Source of the DNA: Luzula sylvatica
Taxonomy: Eukaryota > Streptophyta > Magnoliopsida > Poales > Juncaceae
DNA length: 64,000 nucleotides
Reading direction: 5' to 3'
Assembly (NCBI GenBank): GCA_946800325.1
Contig: CAMPEJ010000008.1
Span: 707,001 to 771,000, forward strand
Part shown: piece by piece, positions 41,903 through 53,300 of the stretch
How positions within the stretch are numbered: the first letter of the stretch is position 1
Layout of the letters: each line of letters starts with the position of its first letter
Notes under the pieces: model-generated
What the model was told of the DNA's origin: nothing
Seen by the model: the letters and a program-made list of their open reading frames with translations, nothing else
Databases searched by the model: none
Position numbers and translations under genes: made by a program

Positions 41903-42008
41903 TTTTTTTTTCTTTTCTTTTTCTTTTTCTTTTTTTTTTTTTTTTTTTTTCTTTTTCTTTTTATCTTTTTTTTTTTTTTTTTCTTTTTCTATTCATTTTT
42001 TTTTTCTT
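41903..42008. repeat. T-rich low-complexity tract
   Basis: About 105 bases of T runs broken by single C, G or A bases (TCTTTTTC-like) on the plus strand; A-rich in the sense direction of element 1. It gives artificial poly-Phe frames. Confidence 0.9.
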
Positions 42009-42787
42009 TGCCCCACAACGCTGCCCTTTTTTAGCCCATTTGCATGCACGGATTCTTCTTCGATGAACGGGGAGAGGGATCAGAATTGCGACGTGCTCGG
42101 AATCCCTTCTCCCAAGTTTACGTCTTTGGTGCAACCAGTTTTTGACGTCAGATTTGGATGAGGTGGAATAGGGTTAGGGTTTGGCCAATTTCGTACCACG
42201 AGAGCTCGATCTAAATAGGGCTCGGCGGGCCCACGGTCTCACCGTATAAATGTCGAAATCGGGCCCGCCTCACTCTTACGCACTTCTACTATTGCCCCGC
42301 TCGGATCACGTTGAGCGGGGCTCTCATTCGGCCTCTCGCCAACACACTCCCCCTACTACTCAAATAATGAACCTCCCTCAATGGCCGCTCGTGCGAATTC
42401 GTCCGTTTAAGGGTCAACCCTGCAAAATTGAGCGCGAGAAAGACTTGTAAAATTTAGCACGAAGGCCTGCTTACTTTTTTAGACGCGTTTAGGAGTGCTT
42501 TGAAAGTCCCCCCGTTCCTTGTTCGCATGGGAAGCTTCGCCCCGACCAAGGCTCGCGTACGTCGATTTGGCTCGCTATTTCCCGTCCCCTGCCAGGCTTC
42601 CTCCCGACTTCATCGATTTCGATGTTCAAAGCGTCGGCGCGTTTGTTCTTCCCGAAGCTCGGCGTTCGACTTCCAAACCTGCGTTAAAACATCAAAGGCT
42701 TTTTTTTTTTTGGTCCAAGAGGGACCCGTTAAATCTGGTCTCAGAAAGTTTTTATCGGAACCCCTATTTTTTGTGTTTTATCTTTTC

Positions 42788-42790
<3 letters not shown>

Positions 42791-42818
<28 letters not shown>
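42791..42818. repeat. 28-base poly(T) run
   Basis: An uninterrupted run of 28 T on the plus strand, which is A28 in the sense direction of element 1. Its length is likely variable between copies and sequencing reads. Confidence 0.9.
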
Positions 42819-43261
42819 GTAGCTACATGCAAAATAAAGATGAAAAGAATAAAATGAAAAATGGATAAGATGCAAGGCCGTGAATGGTATACCCTCCCAA
42901 GTTTAATATTACGCGTCGTCCTCGATGCGATTAAATCTTATTAGTTGGAGAAAAATGAGAGAGTAAAAGAGAGAGAGAGATTTAGTTACTGTTTCCTCCC
43001 GATTGAGATAGGAGATGCCCTTGGTCTGGCAGCCAGCCCCACCATCGTTTGGTGTTTTTGTTTCTTCTCGTTTAGTCGTATACGAACTGCTCAAAAGAAC
43101 CACGGTCGCGATTGTTTCTCTTCTCTATTTATGGGGCCTACACTTAACAAACAGTGAAATATGCAAAATATGCTAAATGCAATGAAAGAAAACCTAACCG
43201 CTGGGGTTGCCTCCCCAGAAGCGCTTGTTTAAGGTCGTTAGCTTGACCGTTTCCTCTTGAT

Positions 43262-46200
43262 TTAGAATATCGGCGAATCGGAGAGGAGGCATGATGCGAT
43301 TTTCCCCACCGGTTCTCCGTTGATGTAATGCTTCAAACGCTGGCCGTTTACGACGAATTCTCCTTTTCCTTCGCTCCATATTGTCACTGCACCGTACGGG
43401 CTAACCTTTTGTACCACGAATGGGCCCGACCATCTCGAGCGTAGTTTTCCTGAAAATAGTTTAAGCCTAGAATTGAAAAGAAGTACCTTATCTCCTTTGT
43501 GGAATTCGCGTCGTAGAATCTTCCTGTCATGCCATCTCTTCGTCCGCTCCTTGTACAACTTCGCGTTCTCGTATGCGTTAATGCGGAACTCGTCTAGCTT
43601 GTGCAGCTCTAAAAGTCTTCGATCGTACGCTGCCTTCGAGTCGAAATTTAAGTATCTAAGTGCCCATAAGGCTTGGTGTTCTATTTCAACGGGAAGATGG
43701 CAGGCTCGTCCGTACACTAGTTGAAACGGGGACATTCCTATGGGCGTCTTGAATGATGTCCGGTACGCCCACAATGCATCATCGAGTTTTGATGACCAAT
43801 CCCTTCGGGAACTAGAGACTGTTTTTTCGAGGATCATCTTGATTTCGCGGTTCGAAATCTCCACTTGACCGCTGGTTTGAGGATGGTATGGGCTGGCCAC
43901 TTTGTGGTTCACTCCGTATCTTCGGAGTAGGGTAGCAAGCTGGCTATTGTTGAAGTGGGCTCCTCCATCGCTGATTAGGGTTCTCGGTACACCGAACCGA
44001 GGGAATATGGTCTTCTTAAGGAACTTCTGGACCGTTTTCGAATCTGCAGCTTTGCATGCAGCAGCTTCTACCCATTTCGACACGTAATCGACTGCGACGA
44101 GGATGTAAGAGTAACCATTTGAGGTCGGAAAGGGGCCCATGAAGTCGATTCCCCATACGTCGAAAACTTCTACTTCGAGGATGTTATTTAGCGGCATTTC
44201 GTGCCTTCGCGAGATGTTCCCCGTTCTTTGGCATCTATCGCAACCTGAAACAAATTTGTGCACATCTCGAAAAATAGTAGGCCAATAGAAACCTGATTGC
44301 AATACCTTTGCGCTAGTTTTTCCCGTGCTAGCGTGTCCTCCATATGGTGATGAGTGGCAGTGAGCAATGATGTCCATCCTCTCTTCTTCGGGCACGCATC
44401 TTCGATAGATCCCGTCCACCCCCTGCTTGTAAAGGAACGGATCGTCCCAATAGTAGTACTTCAGTTCGTTGAAGAATTTCTTCTTGTGTTGGGGCGAAAA
44501 GTCTGGCGGAACTATCTTGCTTGCAAGGAAGTTCGCGATGTCCGCATACCAAGGCGCGGGGTCTGTCGTGGCGGCTGGATTCATTGCTCTTTTCGTGCGG
44601 AAGGGGTCCCAATCGTGCTCGGGAAAGTTGTTGTGGCGATCATTTGTTCTTCGTTCGTGGCTGATTGACGCTACATATGCTACCAATCGGTCATCCTTGA
44701 ATGCGTCGTCGATCGGGTCGGTCGCATCTCTAATGTCTTCGCTGCGTATTCGAGATAGGTGGTCGGCCACGCTATTCTCGGCTCCTTTCTTGTCTCGAAT
44801 CTCGATGTCGAATTCTTGGAGCAAAAGGATCCATCGTAAGAGTCGTGGTTTGGCATCCTTCTTATTGATGAGGTACCTAATAGCTGCATGGTCAGTGTAA
44901 ATAATAACTTCGGATCCTACAAGATATGACCTGAATTTTTCGATGGAGAATACGACGGCGAGTAGCTCTTTCTCCGTCGTGGCATATTTGGCTTGTGTTT
45001 CGTCCAGTGTCTTGCTTGCATAATAGATGGCATGAAGTTTCTTATCTTTACGTTGCCCCAAAACTGCCCCTACGGCGTAATCGCTTGCATCGCACATTAT
45101 CTCGAAAGGTAGCGAGTAATCTGGTGGCATGATGATTGGCGAAGATATGAGGGCTCCCTTGAGCTTTGTGAATGCCTTCAAACATTCGTCGTCGAAATCA
45201 AACGGCGCGTCTTTCAGCAGCAGGTTTGTGAGTGGTTTTGCGACCTTCGAGAAGTCCTTGATGAATCTCCGATAGAAACCTGCATGACCAAGAAAACTAC
45301 GTATACCTTTTACGTCGTGTGGCGGTGGCAGTTTCTCGATAACCTCTATTTTCGCTCTATCTACTTCAATTCCTCGAGAGGTGATAACGTGGCCGAGCAC
45401 TACTCCTTCTTGGACCATAAAGTGGCATTTCTCCCAATTTAGCACTAGATTGGTTTTTACGCACCTGCGAAGTACTTTGGAAAGGTTAGCTAAACAAGAA
45501 TTGAAATCATTACCATACACGGAGAAATCGTCCATGAAGACTTCCATGAAATCTTCGATGTAGTCGCTGAAAATGGCCATCATCGCACGTTGGAACGTGG
45601 CTGGGGCATTGCACAAACCGAAAGGCATTCGGCGATAAGCGAATGTGCCATATGGACACGTAAACGTCGTCTTTTCCTGGTCGTTGGGGTGGATTGGGAT
45701 TTGGAAGAAGCCTGAATAACCATCGAGGTAACAAAAGTACTCGTGATTCGCGAGTTTCTCGAGCATCTGATCAATGAAAGGTAGCGGGAAATGGTCTTTT
45801 CGTGTTGCTTTATTCAATTTGCGGTAGTCGATGCACATCCTCCATCCCGTGGTAGCACGAGTCGGAATTAGGTTGCCATTGCTGTCTTGTACGACCGTCG
45901 TTCCACCCTTCTTGGGGACCACGTGAACGGGACTGACCCATTCGCTGTCCGAAATAGGGTAGATGATGCCTGCGTCGAGGAGCTTCATTATCTCCTTCTT
46001 TACCACCTCCTTCATGTTCGGATTGAGGCGGCGTTGATGCTCGATCGATGTTTTGTGGTCGTCGGTGAGAAATATCCGGTGCATACCGAATGAGGGGCTT
46101 ATCCCCTTGATGTCATCGATCGTGTAACCGAGAGCTTTGCGGTGAAGACGGAGCGTATGAAGCAATTTCTCTGTCTGATCGGGAGAGAGATTCGCGTTCA

Positions 46201-48634
46201 CAATGACCGGGTACGAGTCGTTCGGCCCGAGGAATTCGTATCGGAGTCCTGGTGGAAGAGATTTAAGCTCGACTCGTGGTGGAACATCGATTTTTGGTAT
46301 CTCCACTGATTCGACAGTTTCTAGTTGCGACATTGGTTCGACGAGGTTTTCGCATTGGTCTAACATCTCCTCAAATTCATCCAACTCCATTCTCGTGATG
46401 CTGGCATATTCGTCCATCATTAGGACATCTTCAACGTCGATTCGATAGCACGAACCGTCCGGGTCGGGGTTTTTGATTGCCTTCTCTAGATTGAATTCGA
46501 CTTTCTCCTCTCCCAAGTTAAGAGATAGCTTCCCTTCTCGAACGTTTATTATCGCACCCGCGGTCGCTAAGAATGGTCTCCCTAAAATGATTGGGACCTT
46601 TTGGTCCTCCTCCATGTCTACTACGACGAAATCGACCGGGATATAGAATTTCCCGACCTTTATTGGCACGTCCTCTACAACTCCTGTGGGTATTCGAACT
46701 GATCTATCGGCGAGTTGCAAAGTAATTCTCGTCTCTTTGAGTTCTCCCAATCCGAGGGTTATAAAAATTGAATGTGGCATGAGACTAACGCTTGCACCAA
46801 GATCACAAAGTGCCTTGTCGAACGACTTGTTCCCGATGATGCACGGGATGGCGAACGAACCTGGATCCTTCATTTTTCGCGGCAGTTTTGTATCTCGAAC
46901 AAGGGCACAAGACTGGACACCGGTGAGGGTTACGGTGTCTACTTCCTCCAGCCTCCGCTTCCTCGAGAGAACCTCCTTTAAGAATTTTGCGTACGTCGGC
47001 ATTTGCTTGAGGGCGTCGACGAACGGAATCGTAACTTCCAATTTCTCAATCACCTCCTTAAATTTGACAAAGTCTTTGTCGAGGCGATTTTTCGCGAGGC
47101 GTTGGGGAAACGGTATTGGTGGCTGAAGTGGCGGAGGTGGCACGTATTTTTCTCCTTCTCGGTAGATCGGAAAACCGAGTTCGTCGAAACCAATCGGTCT
47201 GGTCGGTTTTGGTGCACCTCCGCGGGTTGAATCGGGGCTGTTTGAGTTCCCCGAATCATTTTTCGCTGCCTCGTTTGAGGCAGGTATCGCTGAAATTTCT
47301 GGAATGGAATTTGGGGCTGTTGAAGAGGTTTTCGTAAGATCGCCAGATTTAGAGATGGCAGTTTTGTCCCTAGGTTTCTCGTATTGTTTTCCACTCCTCA
47401 ATTGAACTACACAAACATTTTCGCGTGGGTTTTCGGTGCGTCCGGGCAAACTTCCTTGAGCTCGCGGATTTGGGTTTTCGAGGGCATCTAATCGCGTTGT
47501 GACACCGTCCATCGAAACGGTTAGCTTCGTGAGAATCTTCTCTAGCTGCTCATTTTTCCTAGCTTGCTCACTCATAAAAGATTTCATTAGTGACATTACG
47601 TCCTCCCCCGAAGGGTTCGGACCATTAGAAAAATTATTAAAACGAGATTGTTGATGTGGGGGCCTATATATGCCATTATTATCGCTACGAAAGTTGTTAT
47701 TGTTATTTCTCCAACCAGAATTTGAATTTAAAAATTGTACCTCCTCTTGGTTGGCGTCGCAATCTTTCGTCTCATGTCCTTGCACACCACATGCGTCACA
47801 AGCGAACGTAACTTGCCTCTCTTTCGACCGCGGCTTGCTCAAATCGACGTGCTCGAGCTTCCTCGTGAGCATGTCTAGCTTGGCGTTCATGGCTGTTATC
47901 GCGTCGACTTCTAAAACGCCTTGTCGCCCTGTCGTGGGGGCGCGATCATTCGACCATCCATGGTAGTTGAGGGCCATGTTCTCGATCAACTCCCAAGCTT
48001 CCTCCACACTCTTATCCATCAATGCACCTCCCGAAGCAGCGTCGAGGTTGGCGCGGGTTTGGTAGGTGACCCCATTGTAAAACGTTTGCAAGAGCAGCCA
48101 CTTCGCTAGGCCATGATGAGGGCACGCGCCTTGTAATTCCTTGAAACGCTCCCACGCTTCGTATAAGCTTTCGCCTGCGATTTGTTGAAAACTCGTAATC
48201 TGGGCGCGTAACATGGCTGTTTTGCTGGGCGGAAAGTACTTGGCGAGGTATGCGTCGCAGAGTTGGTTCCACGATGTAAAATGTCCGTCGGAGTGACCGT
48301 AAAGCCATTGTTTTGCCTTGCCCCTGAGAGAAAAAGGAAAAAGAGTTAGCATGATAGTATCATTCGAAACTCCATTTACCTTTATCGTGCTCGCTATTTC
48401 GTATAGATTTTGTAAGTGAGCGTGCGGATCCTCCATCGCACCACCACCGAACTGATTTGCTTGCACCATATTTAGAAGCGGTGTCTTGAGCTCGAAATTG
48501 TTTGCAGCTATACCAGGTGGCGCGATGCTTCTCCCAATTGCCGTGGCGCTGGGCGAAGTGTATTCACGTAGAGCACGTGCGCGAGGCGGAACTGGTCGGA
48601 CATTCTCTTCTTGATTCAGTTGGTTTTGCTCCAT
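43262..48634 (-). CDS. Gag-Pol polyprotein of element 1 (Athila type)
   Basis: One unbroken frame encodes the capsid and replication enzymes of the retrotransposon. Numbering from the first AUG (48634) it is 1790 residues. Gag lies in about the first 260 residues. A CCHC knuckle (CX2CX4HX4C) is at 279-292, a likely coiled coil at 350-388, and the Athila-like LRSGK motif at 412-416. The aspartic protease has DLGA at 611-614 and ILGRPF near 682-688. The reverse transcriptase spans about 860-1080 with FMDD at 1033-1036. RNase H follows with D1182, TEKELLA at 1220-1226, D1248 and D1291. The integrase has zinc ligands H1427, H1434, C1465 and C1468, the catalytic set D1497, D1556 and E1592 (35 residues between the last two), and a GPF module at 1737-1739. 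It ends TAA without a chromodomain. The frame stays open 34 codons further, to a TTG at 48736; an in-frame TGA lies 9 nt upstream of that TTG. Those codons read like Gag N-terminus, so the true start is uncertain. Confidence 0.95.
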   Translation of the reverse strand: MEQNQLNQEENVRPVPPRARALREYTSPSATAIGRSIAPPGIAANNFELKTPLLNMVQANQFGGGAMEDPHAHLQNLYEIASTIKVNGVSNDTIMLTLFPFSLRGKAKQWLYGHSDGHFTSWNQLCDAYLAKYFPPSKTAMLRAQITSFQQIAGESLYEAWERFKELQGACPHHGLAKWLLLQTFYNGVTYQTRANLDAASGGALMDKSVEEAWELIENMALNYHGWSNDRAPTTGRQGVLEVDAITAMNAKLDMLTRKLEHVDLSKPRSKERQVTFACDACGVQGHETKDCDANQEEVQFLNSNSGWRNNNNNFRSDNNGIYRPPHQQSRFNNFSNGPNPSGEDVMSLMKSFMSEQARKNEQLEKILTKLTVSMDGVTTRLDALENPNPRAQGSLPGRTENPRENVCVVQLRSGKQYEKPRDKTAISKSGDLTKTSSTAPNSIPEISAIPASNEAAKNDSGNSNSPDSTRGGAPKPTRPIGFDELGFPIYREGEKYVPPPPLQPPIPFPQRLAKNRLDKDFVKFKEVIEKLEVTIPFVDALKQMPTYAKFLKEVLSRKRRLEEVDTVTLTGVQSCALVRDTKLPRKMKDPGSFAIPCIIGNKSFDKALCDLGASVSLMPHSIFITLGLGELKETRITLQLADRSVRIPTGVVEDVPIKVGKFYIPVDFVVVDMEEDQKVPIILGRPFLATAGAIINVREGKLSLNLGEEKVEFNLEKAIKNPDPDGSCYRIDVEDVLMMDEYASITRMELDEFEEMLDQCENLVEPMSQLETVESVEIPKIDVPPRVELKSLPPGLRYEFLGPNDSYPVIVNANLSPDQTEKLLHTLRLHRKALGYTIDDIKGISPSFGMHRIFLTDDHKTSIEHQRRLNPNMKEVVKKEIMKLLDAGIIYPISDSEWVSPVHVVPKKGGTTVVQDSNGNLIPTRATTGWRMCIDYRKLNKATRKDHFPLPFIDQMLEKLANHEYFCYLDGYSGFFQIPIHPNDQEKTTFTCPYGTFAYRRMPFGLCNAPATFQRAMMAIFSDYIEDFMEVFMDDFSVYGNDFNSCLANLSKVLRRCVKTNLVLNWEKCHFMVQEGVVLGHVITSRGIEVDRAKIEVIEKLPPPHDVKGIRSFLGHAGFYRRFIKDFSKVAKPLTNLLLKDAPFDFDDECLKAFTKLKGALISSPIIMPPDYSLPFEIMCDASDYAVGAVLGQRKDKKLHAIYYASKTLDETQAKYATTEKELLAVVFSIEKFRSYLVGSEVIIYTDHAAIRYLINKKDAKPRLLRWILLLQEFDIEIRDKKGAENSVADHLSRIRSEDIRDATDPIDDAFKDDRLVAYVASISHERRTNDRHNNFPEHDWDPFRTKRAMNPAATTDPAPWYADIANFLASKIVPPDFSPQHKKKFFNELKYYYWDDPFLYKQGVDGIYRRCVPEEERMDIIAHCHSSPYGGHASTGKTSAKVLQSGFYWPTIFRDVHKFVSGCDRCQRTGNISRRHEMPLNNILEVEVFDVWGIDFMGPFPTSNGYSYILVAVDYVSKWVEAAACKAADSKTVQKFLKKTIFPRFGVPRTLISDGGAHFNNSQLATLLRRYGVNHKVASPYHPQTSGQVEISNREIKMILEKTVSSSRRDWSSKLDDALWAYRTSFKTPIGMSPFQLVYGRACHLPVEIEHQALWALRYLNFDSKAAYDRRLLELHKLDEFRINAYENAKLYKERTKRWHDRKILRREFHKGDKVLLFNSRLKLFSGKLRSRWSGPFVVQKVSPYGAVTIWSEGKGEFVVNGQRLKHYINGEPVGKIASCLLSDSPIF

Positions 48635-48772
48635 CGGAATCTGCGGTGGTCTTCGCGCTTTGCTTCTTAGATTGTATCTTTCTGCCAGCGAAGATTTGAA
48701 ATCTGAAAATAAAGGAAAATAAAATGGGTGAATCAATCTCGAAAATCAGGAAATCAACTAATATCAAACACC

Positions 48773-48790
48773 TCCCCGGCAGCGGCGCCA
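48773..48790 (-). other. Primer binding site of element 1 (tRNA-Asp type)
   Basis: Sense sequence TGGCGCCGCTGCCGGGGA, 8 nt after the 5' LTR. As I know the 3' end of plant tRNA-Asp, its complement is TGGCGCCGTTGCCGGGGA, so there is one mismatch (C for T at base 9). Element 2 has the same base. This primes minus-strand DNA synthesis. Confidence 0.85.
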
Positions 48791-48798
48791 GAAAAGCT

Positions 48799-50355
48799 TG
48801 TTGCGTATTTACGTTTAAGCAGGGCTTTTCAACTTTTAAAACCCTAAATGACTCTAATTGGACCACAAGCGCATGGTATTCGTCGAGTAAATTAGGGGTC
48901 GATCCACAGAGAGGGTTGAGTACTAGGGGCGATTTCTGATTGACAATTCGACTCGATCTAAAACTGAGGTTTGTTGGTTGATTCGGGACAGATTTTAACG
49001 GAAAAAGAAAGGTTTTTTAATATAGGAGAGGACTCAAGGGTGTTCGGGTTCTACTTGGATGATTTGGTGTGTTCTAAAGGTTGCTAAACGCTCTCTCAAA
49101 ATCTGACTTTGGTGGAGGTGTTATCCAATTCTTCCTAGACCGGCTCTCGCTCGCGACTAGACGTATCCAACCTAAACACTCTTGCTCTCGCTGACTATGC
49201 CTAAGAAAGACCCGTTACGCTCTATGATAATCCTATAATCCCGTGGGTGACGTGTACCAATGTTCTTAGAATACAACGGTCCAAGTTTGTGCATTTACAA
49301 TCTGGTTTCTCACTCCGCTCTCGCTTCGCAAGGTTAACCTAAAACGATCTTAACTACTTGGTTTGACTGGTTTATTTGAGGGCTTAAACAATCCTAAACG
49401 TCCACTCTCGCTACTTAGTCAAAGATGTCCTAACCTATGTCACTTAGGCTGGCCTAAACGAGTACAAACAGTTAATTAAGACGAGTAATATCAAGGCACA
49501 AAACACAAATCAAATCTGAAAGAGACAAAGCATATAATACTACCAAAACATCGCAAGTACTAATGAACCCTAAACCCTAGATAAATGTTTAGCTACTCAT
49601 GTTCGACAACAAAACAAATCTAAATATCAAATACATCATAAAACTAAACACGAGAAAGAGTAAACCGATTTGTTGACGAACGTCTTCTTCTTCGTAAACT
49701 CCTGCTCCTAAACGATGTGATCTTCTTCGATGGTTGACGGCTGCGGAAAGGTGTATGAGGCGAGTGGAGAAAGAGGAGGATGAGAGGTGGATGGTGGCTG
49801 GTGAAAGGATGAAAATTGGAGATGAGAAGGTAACCCTAGCAAAGGCAGCGATAGCTTTTTATAGTCGATGGCTAGGGTTAGGTCACAGCAGACATGTCTG
49901 TCGAAAATGGGCCCATATCAGGGTCTGGGCCACGAGATATGAGGTGTGAATTATGCAATCTTTTAGAGGATATCTTCCTGAAGTTATGGCAACTTGAATC
50001 ACCAAATTTGGAGTTACCAATCAAAAGATATGGCCATTTTATTACTTGCCAAATTCTGAGATTCTGCAGCTTCTTTCCATTTTTTGATCTTCCAACAATA
50101 ATTTCGATTTTGGCTTGTTTTGCACTGTGAAAGCTTCGAACGGTGCCGACACCCTCGATACATGCATTTCTTCACTTCTAGAGGCTTTTTATCCTGTATT
50201 GTATCTAAATCTGCAAATATACTCAAACAAGATGCCAACGAGCAATTCTCGTGGTTTTGTTAGTATTTTAACGTTTAAGAGTTCATTTAGTACAATTTCT
50301 AAAATGTTTTAAGTCCAGATGAGTGCGTAAAACCCTATCATATTCGCACTCATCA
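48799..50355 (-). repeat. 5' LTR of element 1
   Basis: The promoter-bearing terminal repeat, 1557 bp, is the same as 39748-41304 at an offset of 9051. In the sense direction the TATA box lies about 490 nt from the LTR start, leaving more than 1 kb of R-U5. Four CTCTCGCT motifs (49144, 49185, 49318, 49405) fall in the transcribed part. Confidence 0.96.
49856..49864 (-). promoter_or_regulatory. TATA box of element 1 promoter
   Basis: Sense sequence CTATAAAAA inside the 5' LTR. It is the only convincing TATA motif in a suitable position. Transcription would start some 25-35 nt further along, near 49825. This is inferred from motif and position only. Confidence 0.6.
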
Positions 50356-50360
50356 GTTAT
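50356..50360. repeat. Target site duplication, right copy (GTTAT)
   Basis: GTTAT follows the right LTR directly and matches 39743-39747. The interrupted satellite monomer resumes with GTCGTAAAAG. Confidence 0.97.
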
Positions 50361-53300
50361 GTCGTAAAAGATACGATTCAAATGATCTAAAAATACGTTA
50401 TTTGAACTCCCCAAAGCATAAACGAATTGTTTTGAATCGAAAAACAAACTTTCTTAGTGTTTGTAAATTATGGTGAAATGTTATGTGGTAAAAGATACGA
50501 TTCAAATGATCTCAAAATACGTTATTTGAACTCCCCAAAGCATAAACAGATTGTTTTGAATCGAAAAACAAACTTTCTTAGTATTTGTAAATTTTGGTGA
50601 AATGTTATGTGGTAAAAGATACGATTCAAATGATCTCAAAATACATTATTTGAACTCCCCAAAGCATAAACAGATTGTTTTGAATCGAAAAACAAACTTT
50701 CTTAGTGTTTGTAAATTTTGGTGAAATGTTATGTAGTAAAAGATTCGATTCAAATGATCTCAAAATACGTTATTTGAACTCCCCAAAGCATAAACAAATT
50801 GTTTTGAATCGAAAAACAAACTTTCTTAGTGTTTGTAAATTTTGGTGAAATGTTATGTGGTAAAAGATACGATTCAAATGATCTAAAAATACGTTATTTG
50901 AACTCCCCAAAGCATAAACAAATTGTTTTGAATCGAAAAACAAACTTTCTTAGTGTTTGTAAATTTTGGTGAAATGTTATGTGGTAAAAGATACGATTCA
51001 AATGATCTCAAAATACGTTATTTGAACTCCCCAAAGCATAAACAGATTGTTTTGAATCGAAAAACAAACTTTCTTAGTGTTTGTAAATTTTGGTGAAATG
51101 TTATGTAGTAAAAGATACGATTCAAATGATCTCAAAATACGTTATTTGAACTCCCCAAAGCATAAACAAATTGTTTTGAATCGAAAAACAAACTTTCTTA
51201 GTGTTTGTTAATTTTGGTGAAATGTTATGTGGTAAAAGATACGATTCAAATGATCTAAAAATACGTTATTTGAACTCCCCAAAGCATATACAAATTGTTT
51301 TGAATCGAAAAACAAACTGTCTTAGTGTTTGTAAATTTTGGTGAAATGTTATGTGGTAAAAGATACGATTCAAATGATCTCAAAATACGTTATTTGAACT
51401 CCCCAAAGCATAAACAGATTATTTTGAACCGAAAAACAAACTTTCTTAGTGTTTGTAAATTTTGGTGAAATGTTATGTGGTAAAAGATACGATTCAAATG
51501 ATCTCAAAATACGTTATTTGAACTCCCCAAAGCATAAACAAATTGTTTTGAATCGAAAAACAAACTGTCTTAGTGTTTGTAAATTTTGGTGAAATGTTAT
51601 GTGGTAAAAGATACGATTCAAATGATCTCAAAATACGTTATTTGAACTCCCCAAAGCATAAACAAATTGTTTTGAATCGAAAAACAAACTGTATTAGTGT
51701 TTGTAAATTTTGGTGAAATGTTATGTGGTAAAAGATACGATTCAAATGATCTCAAAATGCGTTATTTGAACTACCCAAAGCATAAACAAATTGTTTTGAA
51801 TCGAAAAACAAACTGTCTTAGTGTTTGTAAATTTTGGTGAAATGTTATGTGGTAAAAGATACGATTCAAATGATCTCAAAATACGTTATTTGAACTCCCC
51901 AAAGCATAAACAAATTGTTTTGAATCGAAAAACAAACTGTCTTAGTGTTTGTAAATTTTGGTGAAATGTTATGTGGTAAAAGATACGATTCAAATGATCT
52001 CAAAATGCGTTATTTGAACTCCCCAAAGCATAAACAAATTGTTTTGAATCGAAAAACAAACTGTCTTAGTGTTTGTAAATTTTGGTGAAATGTTATGTGG
52101 TAAAAGATACGATTCAAATGATCTAAAAATACGTTATTTGAACTCCCCAAAGCATAAACAAATTGTTTTGAATCGAAAAACAAACTTTCTTAGTGTTTGT
52201 AAATTTTGGTGAAATGTAATGTGGTAAAAGATACGATTCAAATGATCTCAAAATACGTTATTTGAACTCCCCAAAGCATAAACAAATTGTTTTGAATCGA
52301 AAAACAAACTTTCTTAGTGTTTGTAAATTTTGGTGAAATGTTATGTGGTAAAAGATACGATTCAAATGATCTCAAAATACGTTATTTGAACTCCCCAATG
52401 CATAAACAGATTGTTTTGAATCGAAAAACAAACTTTCTTAGGGTTTATAAATTTTGGTGAAATGTTATGTAGTAAAAGATACGATTCAAATGATCTCAAA
52501 ATACGTTATTTGAACTCCCCAAAGCATAAACAGATTGTTTTGAATCGAAAAACAAACTTTCCTAGTGTTTGTAAATTTTGGTGAAATGTTATGTGGTAAA
52601 AGATACGATTCAAATGATCTCAAAATACGTTATTTAAACTCCCCAAAGGATAAACAGACTGTTTTGAATCGAAAAACAAACTTTCTTAGTGTTTGTAAAT
52701 TTTGGTGAAATGTTATGTCGTAAAAGATACGATTCAAATGATCTAAAAATACGTTATTTGAACTCCCCAAAGCATAAACGAATTGTTTTGAATCGAAAAA
52801 CAAACTTTCTTAGTGTTTGTAAATTATGGTGAAATGTTATGTGGTAAAAGATACGATTCAAATGATCTCAAAATACGTTATTTGAACTCCCCAAAGCATA
52901 AACAGATTGTTTTGAATCGAAAAACAAACTTTCTTAGTATTTGTAAATTTTGGTGAAATGTTATGTGGTAAAAGATACGATTCAAATGATCTCAAAATAC
53001 ATTATTTGAACTCCCCAAAGCATAAACAGATTGTTTTGAATCGAAAAACAAACTTTCTTAGTGTTTGTAAATTTTGGTGAAATGTTATGTAGTAAAAGAT
53101 TCGATTCAAATGATCTCAAAATACGTTATTTGAACTCCCCAAAGCATAAACAAATTGTTTTGAATCGAAAAACAAACTTTCTTAGTGTTTGTAAATTTTG
53201 GTGAAATGTTATGTGGTAAAAGATACGATTCAAATGATCTAAAAATACGTTATTTGAACTCCCCAAAGCATAAACAAATTGTTTTGAATCGAAAAACAAA

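Larger units (their letters stand above)
41305..43261 (-). other. 3' non-coding internal region of element 1 (env position, no env)
   Basis: These 1957 bases lie between the gag-pol stop and the 3' LTR, where some Athila-type elements carry an env-like gene. In the sense direction no frame longer than about 65 codons is present and none has a signal peptide or transmembrane pattern. The stretch contains two homopolymer-rich tracts and two extra copies of the PPT-like 12-mer. Short plus-strand frames (up to 112 codons at 42519-42857) are antisense, run into poly-Phe from a T tract, and are not supported as genes. Confidence 0.8.
39748..50355 (-). mobile_element. Complete Athila-type Ty3/gypsy LTR retrotransposon (element 1)
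   Basis: The 10,608-bp element is inserted in the satellite on the minus strand. In sense order it has the 5' LTR (50355-48799), an 8-nt gap, a tRNA-Asp-type primer site, one gag-pol frame, a roughly 2-kb 3' non-coding region, a polypurine tract and the 3' LTR (41304-39748). The LTRs begin TGATGAG and end GCAACA in the sense direction. The two 1557-bp copies show no difference on reading. A perfect GTTAT duplication flanks the element. The lineage call rests on the primer site type, a DLGA protease, an FMDD reverse transcriptase, an LRSGK motif between Gag and protease, and no chromodomain after integrase. All parts needed for its own transposition appear present, except that the Gag start codon is uncertain. 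No env-like frame is seen. Athila or a close sister of the OTA non-chromovirus group is the best placement. Confidence 0.96.

Noticed and set aside
41849..42066. Phe-rich plus-strand frames of 61-66 codons
   Set aside because: They are products of the T-rich low-complexity tract.
42519..42857. 112-codon plus-strand frame antisense to element 1 (overlapping one of 96 codons)
   Set aside because: It runs through the 28-base T run as poly-Phe, has no recognisable domain, and is antisense to the element.
43473..48699. Many plus-strand frames (up to 146 codons) across 43.4-48.7 kb
   Set aside because: They are shadows antisense to the gag-pol frame, which has full domain support.
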